From the NCBI RefSeq assembly GCF_040256745.1, contig NZ_CP138335.1:186001-250000 (forward strand): a DNA stretch of 64,000 nt. The letters run 5' to 3'. This stretch comes from Scrofimicrobium sp. R131 (lineage in GTDB: Bacteria; Actinomycetota; Actinomycetes; Actinomycetales; Actinomycetaceae). Below the pieces are notes generated by a model. That model made no database searches. It was not told the origin of the DNA and saw nothing but the letters and a program-made list of their open reading frames with translations. The stretch's first letter is position 1. Each line of letters opens with the position of its first letter. The position numbers and the translations under genes are program-made. This document shows, piece by piece, positions 44,212-52,571 of this stretch.

Positions 44212-45501
44212 TTATTGGCCCGGCCGACTCGTCCCCCCAAGTGGGCGCAGGAGCAGGGCTACCAGCGGAATCAGGAACACCACCCCGGCCAGCGACAGCA
44301 TCGAGAAGCTGGTGAGGGCCATCAGCGGCCCGGAAGCGAAGGCGGCGGTGGCGCCGAACAGGTTGGAGAGCGCATCCACCCCGCCCTGCGCGGAGGCGCG
44401 AGCATGAGAGGGGACCGCCCGGGAGAACAGGGCCGAGCCGGAGACGTTGACGAAGGACCAGCCCAATCCGAGCAGGATCAGCGCAGCTACCACGCCGGTC
44501 ATGTTTTCCGGCCAAATCATCCCGATGGCCAGTGAAGCCAGCAGAATTAGCACCCCGACCGCGATGGTGAAACGGTTGCCAAGGCGGTCGGTGAGCCAGC
44601 CCACGACCGGGGCCAGCGCGTACATCCCCACCACGTGCAGGGAAATGGTGATCCCCACCAGGGTGACGGATCCGCCCTGGTGCACCACGTGGACCGGAGT
44701 CATCGTCATGATCGAAACCATGACTACCTGGGCGACGATGATCGCGACCACCGCCAGGCGAACCGAGGGGTTCCGGCGCATCTCCGCGAAAATCACCTTG
44801 AGCGCGCCGCGGGCTCTGGCCGGGGAGGTGGTTCGCTCAGTTGCCTCCAGCTGGCGGGAAACCAGCATCGGATCGGGGCGCAAAAACACCAGGATCAGCA
44901 AGGCCGCCGCGGTGGAGAAGACCACCGCAATCGCGAAGGCGCTGGCGTAGGGGGTCAAACCCGTGTGGCGACTGACCAGCTCACCGGGGGCGCCCAAGTT
45001 TGGGCCGAGCACCATGCCGATGGTCGACATCCAGACCACCAGCGAGAGGGAGCGGGCCTTGTTGGCGGGCGTAGCCAAATCTGTGGCCGCGAACCGAGCC
45101 TGCAACGTCACCGCAGCGCCGGCCCCGAACAGGAACAGGCCCGCAAACAGGGGCACCACCAGGTTCCACTGGGCGGCGGCTACCAGGATCAGACCCCCAA
45201 CCGTGGCGATGGCCCAGCCGGTGGAAAGGGCGAAGCGGCGTCCACGCCGAGCCGCCAGGTTCCCGAGCGGAATCCCCATCGAAGCAGTTCCCAGGGTGGA
45301 GGCCACCCGCGCCAGTCCCGCCCACGCTTCGCTGCTGGTCACCTCACCCGCCAGCAGGATCCCGATTGTGGGGGCGACGCCGATCCCGATGGTCCCAACG
45401 ATCTGCGAGATGATCAGAATGGCCAGCGTGTGGCGTTGAATGCGGGGGACGTCCAAGTTGGGATGGCTTTCGCGGGTGGTGGCGGTGCCTCGAACAGCCA
45501 T
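44212..45501 (-). CDS. Major facilitator superfamily transporter
   Basis: A 429-residue transporter with twelve predicted helices and the family's loop 2-3 signature (GNLAARRGRRFALST). A second copy appears midway: LTDRLGNRFTIAVGV. A basic cytoplasmic N-terminus of about 25 residues precedes helix 1. The layout resembles small-molecule efflux proteins more than sugar uptake proteins; substrate unknown. It is convergent with the GH1 gene and may be independent of the PTS operon. Confidence 0.88.
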   Translation of the reverse strand: MAVRGTATTRESHPNLDVPRIQRHTLAILIISQIVGTIGIGVAPTIGILLAGEVTSSEAWAGLARVASTLGTASMGIPLGNLAARRGRRFALSTGWAIATVGGLILVAAAQWNLVVPLFAGLFLFGAGAAVTLQARFAATDLATPANKARSLSLVVWMSTIGMVLGPNLGAPGELVSRHTGLTPYASAFAIAVVFSTAAALLILVFLRPDPMLVSRQLEATERTTSPARARGALKVIFAEMRRNPSVRLAVVAIIVAQVVMVSIMTMTPVHVVHQGGSVTLVGITISLHVVGMYALAPVVGWLTDRLGNRFTIAVGVLILLASLAIGMIWPENMTGVVAALILLGLGWSFVNVSGSALFSRAVPSHARASAQGGVDALSNLFGATAAFASGPLMALTSFSMLSLAGVVFLIPLVALLLRPLGGTSRPGQ

Positions 45502-45665
45502 CGGTTCAGTTCATCCTTCGTTGGTGGGGTGATGCGGTTGACGGGCGGCGATCCGACTAGCTGCCGGAGGGGGCAGTAGCCGAGCGGCTACCTATCTATC
45601 GTACGGACGGCGAGTTGGGCCCGGGGGTGGAACGGGAAATGTGGGGTATTTGAAGGTGTTTGTGT

Positions 45666-45965
45666 GTCGGCTGGTTTTGGGCCTGTGGCTGTAGGTTTGC
45701 CAGTGTTTGGGGGTTTGCCAGTTGCGGGCGTTGGCATACGTGGTCAAGTGGTGGCAAACGTTGGGGTTTTGGGCTGGTTTGGGCCTTTAGGGCTTGGGTT
45801 TGCCAGTGTTTGGGTATGTTTGCCAGTTGCGGGCGTTGGCAAACGTGGTCAAGTGGTGGCAAACGTTGGGGTTTTGGGCTGGTTTGGGCCTCTTGAGCTT
45901 GGGTTTGCCAGTGTTTGGGTACTGGTGTCGGCATCCGTGGTTAAGTGCTGGCAAACGTTGGGAGG
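45666..45965. repeat. 105-bp tandem repeat dense in TTTGCCA motifs
   Basis: Two full units, 45721-45825 and 45826-45930, are nearly identical over their first 65 bases and highly similar throughout. Half units precede (45666-45720) and follow (45931-45965). TTTGCCA or its complement occurs nine times in 260 bases: at 45696, 45714, 45752, 45799, 45819, 45837, 45857, 45904 and 45949, in both orientations. The period is a multiple of three, so open frames run through it on both strands, but neither has a start signal. No gene is supported here from 45502 to 45985. Confidence 0.85.
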
Positions 45966-45985
45966 GGGGCTGGGTCAAGTCTGAC

Positions 45986-46291
45986 GTGACCGTTGTTGGC
46001 ACCACCTTTTACAGTGCGGGGCAACCTCGCCGCAAAGGCACTGTGTTCCCAACGACAATCGCCCGGGAGCCACACAACACTCATGATCGAAACGCCCTTG
46101 CTGTCCAGTACGAAGGGCAAACGGTCGGCCACATTCCTGCAACGTTAGCGGCGAAGCTGTCGCCCGTCCTAGACCAAGAGGGCGTTCCACGCATCCAGAG
46201 CCGGGTCGGATGCGATGGGGGAAACAAGCTCAGTGTGGCGATGATCTACACGCCGAACCGTCTGCGGGACGAAATCAGGGGGAGAGGCTGA
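45986..46291 (+). CDS. Short HIRAN-like domain protein
   Basis: A 101-residue protein if the GTG at 45986 is used. The segment VVGTTFYSAGQPRRKG, then AREPHNTHDRNALAV, then GHIPATLAAKLSPVLD fits a HIRAN domain, a fold that binds 3' single-stranded DNA ends in helicases. Here it is nearly alone. The start is uncertain: GGAGG lies about 20 bases away, and the frame stays open back into the repeat array, so the gene may be 5'-truncated by the repeat. A second HIRAN gene follows at 46440. Confidence 0.6.
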   Translation: MTVVGTTFYSAGQPRRKGTVFPTTIAREPHNTHDRNALAVQYEGQTVGHIPATLAAKLSPVLDQEGVPRIQSRVGCDGGNKLSVAMIYTPNRLRDEIRGRG

Positions 46292-46334
46292 GACTGTCGC
46301 GAGAGAGCGCAGCAGGCGGCATGTGATTCTGGAC

Positions 46335-46362
46335 TGGCAGCGCCTCCTTTTGCCTGTGGTGA
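46335..46362. repeat. Copy A of an approximately 30-bp direct repeat
   Basis: TGGCAGCGCCTCCTT followed, after two to four variable bases, by TGCCTGTGGTGA. A second copy lies at 48082-48111. They flank the second HIRAN gene and the interrupted gene at 47185, about 1.75 kb apart. Confidence 0.6.
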
Positions 46363-46439
46363 TCCGCGTCTACCTCAGGGCGCTAGAGCGGGCAGCGTAT
46401 ACTGGGGAGCACCGCTAGCGGATCAAAGGAGAGCCCGAA

Positions 46440-47177
46440 GTGGGAAGCATACTTAGAGCGATTTTCCGTCGCCGACCCTCACCTTCCACGGAACCGGAAC
46501 CAGCGACGGCCCGGACATCGCCGCCGTGGAAACCAAGTCGTCCGCGGCCCGTGGAGCCCACCTTCGAGGAGATTCGCCGCGCTGTGATCGCTGAAACGCA
46601 GTCCTTGACGACAGAAAGTCGCGGACGCCCGCCATCAAAGGGAGGGCAACCGTACTCCCCGCCGCCGTTCGAAGACCGACACTGGTTGATCCGTGAGGAT
46701 TTCATGCCCAATGGTGCCGAGTTGGAGTACTTGCTCGACACTGCAGCACCGAGAGCGCGACTCGAAGAGGTCAAAGGGCAGTTGCTGATCGTCACCGACG
46801 ACGGGCAGCGGGTGAACCCCGGTAGCCCTCACCTGTACAAGGCTGGCATCTTCAGCTTTCGCCTTCGGGGAACCAGCTACTACGAGACGGCGGTCAAGTA
46901 TGGCGACTTTTCTCCCGGCACGAAGCTACGCCTAGTTCGCGAACCGGACAACGAGTACGACTCCAACGCCATCGCTATCTACGCACCTCGGGCACGCAAC
47001 AAGGCGGGGTACGTCAATAAGCTCAACGCCAAGCGGATCGCGCCCCTCCTTGATCGCGGTGACAAGTTGGTGTGCATCTCGTGTCGTGGGACTGGCCCGG
47101 GTCGGGCCGGTGAGGTTGTGCCAAGAGTCCTGGTCCTCCAGGATCAGCTCTTGGCTCAGCTTTGGAAGGAGCTATAG
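46440..47177 (+). CDS. HIRAN domain-containing protein
   Basis: A 245-residue protein. The first 60 residues are basic and proline/serine-rich. The HIRAN domain (about residues 135-215) has FRLRGTSYY, LRLVREPDNEYDSNAIAIYAP and KAGYVNKLNAKRIAPLLD, an order very similar to the DNA-end-binding domain of Rad5/HLTF. The rest is not recognised. GTG start at 46440 has AAAGGAGAG seven bases upstream and a TATACT -10-like box at 46398-46403. No helicase or nuclease domain is attached, so it is a standalone reader. Confidence 0.75.
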   Translation: MGSILRAIFRRRPSPSTEPEPATARTSPPWKPSRPRPVEPTFEEIRRAVIAETQSLTTESRGRPPSKGGQPYSPPPFEDRHWLIREDFMPNGAELEYLLDTAAPRARLEEVKGQLLIVTDDGQRVNPGSPHLYKAGIFSFRLRGTSYYETAVKYGDFSPGTKLRLVREPDNEYDSNAIAIYAPRARNKAGYVNKLNAKRIAPLLDRGDKLVCISCRGTGPGRAGEVVPRVLVLQDQLLAQLWKEL

Positions 47178-47184
47178 ACGGGGT

Positions 47185-48012
47185 ATGAGTGGGGAAGGCT
47201 CTATCGAGATTGACGTCGGTAGCGCGGACGCACTGCTGAAGAAGTGGCAGGCCACGAACCAGCCCTCGGCGCTAACGGGATCGGCGATGAGTGGCGACAA
47301 CAAAAGGTCACTGTCATACCCAATGTCAACGGCTGCCTGGTTCAGCATTGTTACTGGAGTTCAGCACTTTGACGCACTGCTGGGATCGCTGCGGGCCGGA
47401 ACGCTTGATGTGATGCCCTCACTGAGTGTCTCCCGAGGGGCACTCCTCGGTGCAGGCCAGGCGATTTGGCTCCTCTCACCGTGGAACCGGACGGAGCGAC
47501 TTGATCGCCTGGCATCGCAGCGACGGGAAGACATGCGTGCACACAAGAAGTTCGCTGACCTCAATGCAAACAGCCGCATGGTCAGTGCTGCGGGAGCGTC
47601 CGAACAAGTTCTCGCAAGCACCAAGGTTTACAAGAAGAAGCAGGCGGACAGAGCCAAGGAAGCTGATAACGCAGGTCGCCATAGGTCGTTCACTTCTCGC
47701 GAGATCATCGAATGCGCTGCCAAGTACACGACTGGGGAGGTTCGTCCCGAGGAACATCTGCTCGGCTCGGCCATTCTGACCCTCTGACACCGTGCCTCGG
47801 GGGCGGCCCATGGCTGGCCGTGGCTGCTGAACGTGGAATCGCATCACGATTTCAGTGGCCCGGAAGGGGAGCTTCAGCGGGTGTTAGAGCACGACGCTGT
47901 TTCCCTAGGCGTATCTATAGGGGTTCCCGCAATCCTCATTGACAACGCACTACGTCTTTACCTGACTCGCGCCACCTCCTTCCGGGCACACGGCGAGCGC
48001 CCGCGAAATTGA
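47185..48012 (+). pseudogene. Hypothetical gene with in-frame TGA (200 codons, then 74 further codons in frame)
   Basis: The ATG at 47185 opens 200 codons ending at TGA 47785-47787. The same frame then continues without a stop to 48012, with protein-like sequence such as HGWPWLLNVESHHDFSG and GVPAILIDNALRLYLTRA. The first part has a mainly helical, charged C-terminal half (KKKQADRAKEAD). No family recognised. This suggests a nonsense mutation in a 275-codon gene; recoding or a sequencing error are alternatives. The first part alone could still be expressed. Confidence 0.55.
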
Positions 48013-48187
48013 GGTCTTGTTGGCTCCCACCCCGGCGCCCCCGCTGTGGAGTTGGACACCAGCCCGCACGGGATCGTCGCGTGGCAGCGCCTCCTTGCGT
48101 GCCTGTGGTGAACTGCAGCCTGCGTCGCGGGCGGACTGACCAGTCCCGTATAGCAGCTCCAGCTCCGTAAAGAATGTTTAACGCAGT
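48013..48187. other. Intergenic stretch between the interrupted gene and the hicA promoter
   Basis: It holds copy B of the short direct repeat (48082-48111; TGGCAGCGCCTCCTT and GCCTGTGGTGA). No supported gene. Confidence 0.6.
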
Positions 48188-48217
48188 TTGACACTTGAAG
48201 TTTAGCGTTGGTATACT
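48188..48217 (+). promoter_or_regulatory. Promoter of hicA, likely leaderless
   Basis: TTGACA at 48188-48193 (exact -35 consensus) and TATACT at 48212-48217 with an 18-base spacer. The -10 ends seven bases before the GTG start at 48225, so transcription and translation should begin at the same place. Confidence 0.8.
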
Positions 48218-48224
48218 CTAGGGT

Positions 48225-48428
48225 GTGAGGCGAGAACAGATACTGAGGCAGGTCGCGAAGATAGCCAAAGCCAAGGGTGTCCAAATGACAACCAGCGAAG
48301 GCCACAAGCACACGCTCATACGCTTCAACGGTGCTCTCGTGACGACCGTAGGTAGACACAAGGAAATCAACGAGATGACCGCTAGGGGAATCATAAGGAC
48401 GGCACAGACATGGAAAGAGAACCAGTGA
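48225..48428 (+). CDS. HicA-like mRNA interferase toxin
   Basis: A 67-residue basic protein with the HicA/YcfA double-stranded RNA-binding fold: QVAKIAKAKGVQ, then the catalytic-histidine segment TSEGHKHTLIRF, then TVGRHKEINEMTARGII, which is the family's C-terminal helix. HicA cuts mRNA. The GTG start follows the -10 box by seven bases, so the message is predicted leaderless. The antitoxin gene overlaps its end by 19 bases. Confidence 0.85.
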   Translation: MRREQILRQVAKIAKAKGVQMTTSEGHKHTLIRFNGALVTTVGRHKEINEMTARGIIRTAQTWKENQ

Positions 48429-48805
48429 TCACCGCGACCGCCACCCGCTCCGACGGTTGGTGGGCGGTCGAGCTGCCCGTGAACGGACGCACCCAATACA
48501 CACAGGGTCGCACCCTCGCGGAGGCCAAAGCAATGGCCCAAGACCTGCTGAGCATCTGGGCTGACGAACTCGACAGTGAGGAGCTGCGTGACGCGACAGT
48601 AGTGCTTGAGGTCGTGGGCGAAGAGCGAGCGCTAGCTGAACAGGTAGCCAAGGCTCAGGCCGCAGTGGATGAATCCGCGCGGGCTGCCCGCGCCACGCAG
48701 AAGGACGCGGTAGCCGCGATGCGCAAGCTTGGCCTGACGATGCAGGACATCGCCGACCTGATGGGAGTAACCAAAGGGCGTGTCAGCCAGCTTGCCAATT
48801 CGTGA
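48410..48805 (+). CDS. HicB-like antitoxin with C-terminal helix-turn-helix
   Basis: A 131-residue protein. The N-terminal half (RSDGWWAVELPVNG, TLAEAKAMAQDLLS) is a HicB partial RNase-H-like domain that neutralises HicA. A helical linker follows, and the C-terminus LTMQDIADLMGVTKGRVSQL is a helix-turn-helix that should bind the operon's promoter and autoregulate it. The start lies inside hicA, and a GTGA overlap joins it to a third frame that an insertion sequence has split. Confidence 0.85.
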   Translation: MEREPVITATATRSDGWWAVELPVNGRTQYTQGRTLAEAKAMAQDLLSIWADELDSEELRDATVVLEVVGEERALAEQVAKAQAAVDESARAARATQKDAVAAMRKLGLTMQDIADLMGVTKGRVSQLANS

Positions 48806-48973
48806 ACTCCTGGAACTGTTATTGGAGAGGGTTGGCAGATACGGGAGAGATGACCGAGAGTGAAAGGGGTGCCCTGGCGCTAGCCGAGGGCGACATCGAC
48901 CTGTCGAAGGCCACCATTTGCCGATCCGCTGCCCGTGAACCGATGGCTACCCTTGACCCAATCATGACATTCA
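48802..48973 (+). pseudogene. Third gene of the hicAB operon, split by the insertion sequence
   Basis: GTG at 48802 overlaps the hicB stop (GTGA). The frame runs to the insertion point at 48973. If the insertion sequence and one target copy are removed, the frame joins 50367 and ends at TAG 50378-50380, giving a 61-residue product that ends ATLDPIMTFMTIV. The region TESERGALALAEGDIDLSKA looks helical; no family recognised. In the present genome the product runs on into the insertion for 29 foreign codons. Confidence 0.6.
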
Positions 48974-50358
48974 GGGAGTCCGGCATAGAAGTGTGTTTTT
49001 ATCTTGGATTTTCCGTTGTCTTGGTGCGGGAAAGTCTTGGTTTTTATGGTCTGGGAGCATAATGTCGGGCTGGTCCTTGACATCGCTGATTTGTGTGTTG
49101 GGTCCGGGGTTGATGGCCTGGAAACATGGGAAGACCAGCATCAACAAAGAAGTGCCAGGTCTGTGGTTGGCCTGGCCTGGTTCGTAACGGCACTACCAGT
49201 GCTGGTAGGCAACGCTGGCGTTGCTCCTCGTTGGGAGCTAGTACCACTAAGACGCGCCGTGACCAGATAGAACTATCCCAGTTCACACAGTTCATTTCTT
49301 GGGTGACAGGTCATGACACGCAATCCAGTATCGATGGCACTCAGACAGGCCGATCATTCAGGAAAAACATCGCCTGGTGCTGGAGGATACCTATCCCTGC
49401 CCCGCCCCTCACGGGTGAGGTTCACGAGCAGGTCTTCATTGATGGGACCTACCTGGCCTACGGCTGGTGCCTCCTAGTCGCTCGCAGCAACACCGGGCTC
49501 GTAGTTGCGTGGCAGTGGTGCCACAGCGAGAACAGCGCGGCCTACGGCAAGCTCCTGGCCCGCATCCCCCCTCCACTGGCCGTGACTACTGACGGGGCAG
49601 GAGGAGCATTGAAAGCCATCAAGGAACACTGGCCAGAAACCACCGTTCAACGGTGCTTGTTGCACGTACACCGCAACAACACCCGCGACCTGACCCAGAA
49701 TCCGAAGACCATGGCAGGTAAGGCCCTCCTTGGCTTATCCAGAGCCCTCCTGAAGGTCACCAGCAAGACCGAGGCAGCCAAGTGGGCTACTCTTCTTGCT
49801 GCCTTCCACACCGAATACTCCGCATATTTGAAAGAACGCACCTACGCGCGTGACAACCCTTTAGAGGCTGCATCCCGGGGCAAGAAACCCACGGGCTGGT
49901 GGTACACCCACGAGCGAGACCGCCGCGTCTACCAGCGACTCAACCGCCTTTACAAGGCTGGCGATCTCTTCGCCTACCTCACCACCGCCAAACAGGCACT
50001 AGAACGCACGACGAACCCTGTGGAATCCGTGAACCACCAAGTCAAGAGGGTCATCAAACACCACCCAGGCTTATCTGAAGACCACCTGACCTGCGGGATC
50101 GAATGGGTCCTGCATTCCTACACCCACAACCCTGACACCCCCAAGCAAATCTTGAAAGCCTGGCATGCTGCCGGTGAACCCACCCGAAGGCTCATCCCCA
50201 AAAAACCCCGCACGACCACACGCCTAGGACCCAAGCAACACGACACCGGCCTCAGCAGCGAAGAAGGCCTCTACACCAGAAAAGGCTGGGCCGGACGACC
50301 ACTAAACAACCCATGACCAACACGCCCGAGTAAAAACACACATCCATGCCGGTATCCC
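48974..50358 (+). mobile_element. Insertion sequence, IS1249-like (IS256 family), 1,385 bp
   Basis: Terminal inverted repeats lie at 48974-49001 and 50331-50358. They match at 24 of 28 positions (each outer end is GGGA; inner end GTGTGTTTTTA). The 8-bp target duplication GACATTCA flanks the element exactly at 48966-48973 and 50359-50366. One transposase gene fills the interior. All parts look intact, so it may be recent and still mobile. Confidence 0.95.
49126..50316 (+). CDS. IS1249-like transposase
   Basis: A 396-residue DDE transposase. It begins with a zinc-ribbon-like segment (KCQVCGWPGLVRNG and RQRWRC). The catalytic residues are probably D in VFIDGTYLAYG, D in AVTTDGAGGA, and E in NPVESVNHQVKR, separated as in the IS256/Mutator superfamily; CLLHVHRN is the expected C/H motif between the second D and E. 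The gene fills the element and looks intact. Start ATG 49126; upstream starts inside the element are possible. Confidence 0.92.
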   Translation: MGRPASTKKCQVCGWPGLVRNGTTSAGRQRWRCSSLGASTTKTRRDQIELSQFTQFISWVTGHDTQSSIDGTQTGRSFRKNIAWCWRIPIPAPPLTGEVHEQVFIDGTYLAYGWCLLVARSNTGLVVAWQWCHSENSAAYGKLLARIPPPLAVTTDGAGGALKAIKEHWPETTVQRCLLHVHRNNTRDLTQNPKTMAGKALLGLSRALLKVTSKTEAAKWATLLAAFHTEYSAYLKERTYARDNPLEAASRGKKPTGWWYTHERDRRVYQRLNRLYKAGDLFAYLTTAKQALERTTNPVESVNHQVKRVIKHHPGLSEDHLTCGIEWVLHSYTHNPDTPKQILKAWHAAGEPTRRLIPKKPRTTTRLGPKQHDTGLSSEEGLYTRKGWAGRPLNNP

Positions 50359-50385
50359 GACATTCATGACAATCGTGTAGAAACA

Positions 50386-50411
50386 GAAAAACCCCCGCAT
50401 TCGCGAGGGTT
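50386..50411 (-). terminator. Terminator of the tRNA cluster
   Basis: On the minus strand, AACCCTCGC, a four-base loop and GCGGGGGTT form a stem with one mismatch, followed by TTTT (complement of 50387-50390). It lies five bases past the end of tRNA-Phe. Confidence 0.8.
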
Positions 50412-50415
50412 CCAG

Positions 50416-50488
50416 TGGCTCCGAGGGGCGTCGATCCCCTGACCTTTCGATTTTCAGTCGAACGCTCTACCAACTGAGCTACAGAGCC
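50416..50488 (-). tRNA. tRNA-Phe (anticodon GAA)
   Basis: Acceptor GGCTCTG pairs with CGGAGCC with discriminator A. Anticodon loop CTGAAAA gives GAA. T-loop GGGGATCGACGCCCC. CCA is not encoded. Last gene in the minus-strand cluster; its 3' end faces the accessory region. Confidence 0.95.
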
Positions 50489-50510
50489 TCGACCGACCAA
50501 AAGGCCGGTC

Positions 50511-50587
50511 TGGCGACCCCGACGGGACTCGAACCCGCGACCTCCGCCGTGACAGGGCGGCGCGCTAACCAACTGCGCTACGGGGCC
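50511..50587 (-). tRNA. tRNA-Asp (anticodon GTC), CCA encoded
   Basis: Acceptor GGCCCCG with CGGGGTC, discriminator G, encoded CCA. Anticodon loop gives GTC in CTGTCAC. T-loop CGGGTTCGAGTCCCG. Confidence 0.95.
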
Positions 50588-50706
50588 TTGTGCATTTCAC
50601 TGAGGTCTCTCAGCGATCTGCGACTTGGTAAGTTTACCAGGCCAAGACCAAGTATTCATATTTCGTTCCCCACCGTCAAATCACATTCGCGACTCTCAGT
50701 GGTTCG

Positions 50707-50779
<73 letters not shown>

Positions 50780-50951
50780 CATCTCTTGAGTTTTCAACTT
50801 GAGACTTGACGATCATAGCCAACCTTTGCCGGTCAGTGCAAAGTTTCGACTGAAATATAGCTCACGTTTATTCCGGGCTCTTATGGTGAGCTGGTTTCGC
50901 CCTCGGGTGGCCCCCTCCCCTCGCTGGTCAAAGGCTCCTAAGCTAGTGGGT

Positions 50952-52571
50952 ATGGAGAACACGGATGAGGTCGTCAGCCACGCCATCAACCTGATGGCGC
51001 TGCTGGGTTGGACTGTGGGCGGCGCGGCGGTCGGGGTGGCGGTCGCAGTGGTGATTCTCCTCCTAACTTTGCTGCTCAGTCGACGTTCGCGGACGCTGAA
51101 CGCCTTCCGCCGGCGGACCCGCGCCCCCTTCCTGGCCACGCTGCTGTTTGTGGGGGCCCTCACCGGTTACAGCCTGGCGGACGTGCCCGAGACTTCCGGC
51201 CTCTACCTGGCCGTCAAGCACGGGCTGCTGCTGGCGGTCATTGCCTGCCTGGGGTGGTTTTTCTACGCCAGCTGCGGCCTGCTGCAGGATGTCACCCACG
51301 CGCGGTTGCGCCGGGATGCGCGCGATGCCCAGCGGATGCAAACCCAATCTCAGGTGCTGCAGCGGGTGCTGCAAACCATTGTTGTGATTGCCACCCTGGT
51401 GGTGATGCTGCTGACCTTCCCGGCGGCCCGGGCTCCGCTCGCGTCGCTGCTGGGGGCGGCCGGAATCGTCTCGGTGGTCACCGGCCTGGCTGCCCAGTCG
51501 ACGCTGGGGAACATGTTCGCCGGCATTCAGTTGGCCTTCACCGATGCCATCCGGGTGGGCGACACCGTCACGGTTAGCGTGGGTGGGACCGAAGAGGTGG
51601 GTGTGATCGAAGAGCTCACCCTCACCTACGTGGTGCTGCGGATCTGGAATGAGCGCCGGGTGCTGCTGCCCTCCAACTATTTCACCGGGCAGGCGTTTGA
51701 GAACTGGACCCGGACGGGTGCCGATCAGCTCGGCAAAGTTGAGATCCATTTTGACTGGCCGGTGCCGATGGCCCAGATCCGCCAAGAGGTCCAACGGATC
51801 CTGGTTGAGTCTGAGCTGTGGGACCACCGGACCTGGAACGTGCAGATGACCGACTCGTTGGGGACCTCCGCCACGGTTCGGGTGGTGCTGTCTGCAGCCA
51901 CCCCCGGGGATCGCTGGGACCTGGAGTGCGAGGTTCGGGAGAAGCTGGTGGCTTGGGCTTGCCGGGAAATCCCGTGGGCCCTACCGCGCCTTCGGACCGT
52001 GCCCGAGGAGGTCCACGTCGTCAACCGGGACGTGTCCGACCAGCGGGTGGCTGAACTGGCCGAAGACCTGCAGCGGATCACAGCGGCGAACTCGCACCAG
52101 GACTCGGCCGAAATCCCGGTCCAGGACGACGCGGTGGCCGCGCGCGACCCCCTGCACGCCGCGCGCCTGCGGGCCAGCCGCCGGAAGGCCAAGCAGGCTC
52201 GGCGTCGATCGGTGCTGCACCGCCCCGCCGGGCCGCCCCAAGCTCCCACCGCCCTGGACTCAACCCGGGTGATCACCGACCCGACCATGGTGGCTGGGGA
52301 TCTGGCCCCCGCCCATCGCTCGACCCCGGATCCGACCGCGACCGCCTCGCTGGCAGACACCGACGGGGATGGCACCCGCCTGTATTCCGGTTCGGCGGAT
52401 GCGGAGGCCCGCCGGGCGCTTTTTGCCGGTCCGGGTGAGGACGTGATCCGCCAGCGCGAGGAAACCATCGTCATGCAGGCCCTGGACGCCCGCGGTCAGA
52501 TTCCCCCTCCACCCGAGGGGGACTCCGATGGGAAGCGTCCGAAAGCACAGAAGGAGACTAGTGATGACTGA
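50952..52571 (+). CDS. MscS-family mechanosensitive channel
   Basis: A 539-residue membrane protein: three or four helices, the pore-lining helix PLASLLGAAGIVSVVTGLA and the following STLGNMFAGIQLAFTDAIRVGDTV, which marks the start of the beta domain, VLLPSNYFTGQAFENWTR and a C-terminal cytoplasmic domain. A long disordered, alanine/proline-rich tail of about 140 residues follows. The ATG at 50952 is chosen because the earlier open frame crosses the end of the tRNA-Glu promoter area and lacks a start signal. It overlaps msrB by eight bases. Confidence 0.9.
   Translation: MENTDEVVSHAINLMALLGWTVGGAAVGVAVAVVILLLTLLLSRRSRTLNAFRRRTRAPFLATLLFVGALTGYSLADVPETSGLYLAVKHGLLLAVIACLGWFFYASCGLLQDVTHARLRRDARDAQRMQTQSQVLQRVLQTIVVIATLVVMLLTFPAARAPLASLLGAAGIVSVVTGLAAQSTLGNMFAGIQLAFTDAIRVGDTVTVSVGGTEEVGVIEELTLTYVVLRIWNERRVLLPSNYFTGQAFENWTRTGADQLGKVEIHFDWPVPMAQIRQEVQRILVESELWDHRTWNVQMTDSLGTSATVRVVLSAATPGDRWDLECEVREKLVAWACREIPWALPRLRTVPEEVHVVNRDVSDQRVAELAEDLQRITAANSHQDSAEIPVQDDAVAARDPLHAARLRASRRKAKQARRRSVLHRPAGPPQAPTALDSTRVITDPTMVAGDLAPAHRSTPDPTATASLADTDGDGTRLYSGSADAEARRALFAGPGEDVIRQREETIVMQALDARGQIPPPPEGDSDGKRPKAQKETSDD

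Noticed and set aside
45596-45934. Minus-strand frame with 35-residue protein repeats in the tandem array
   Set aside because: The period of 105 bases is a multiple of three, so any frame through the array repeats. There is no start signal, and the plus strand has similar open frames.
45660-45965. CRISPR array
   Set aside because: The units are 105 bases long, adjacent and without unique spacers, and no cas gene is present.
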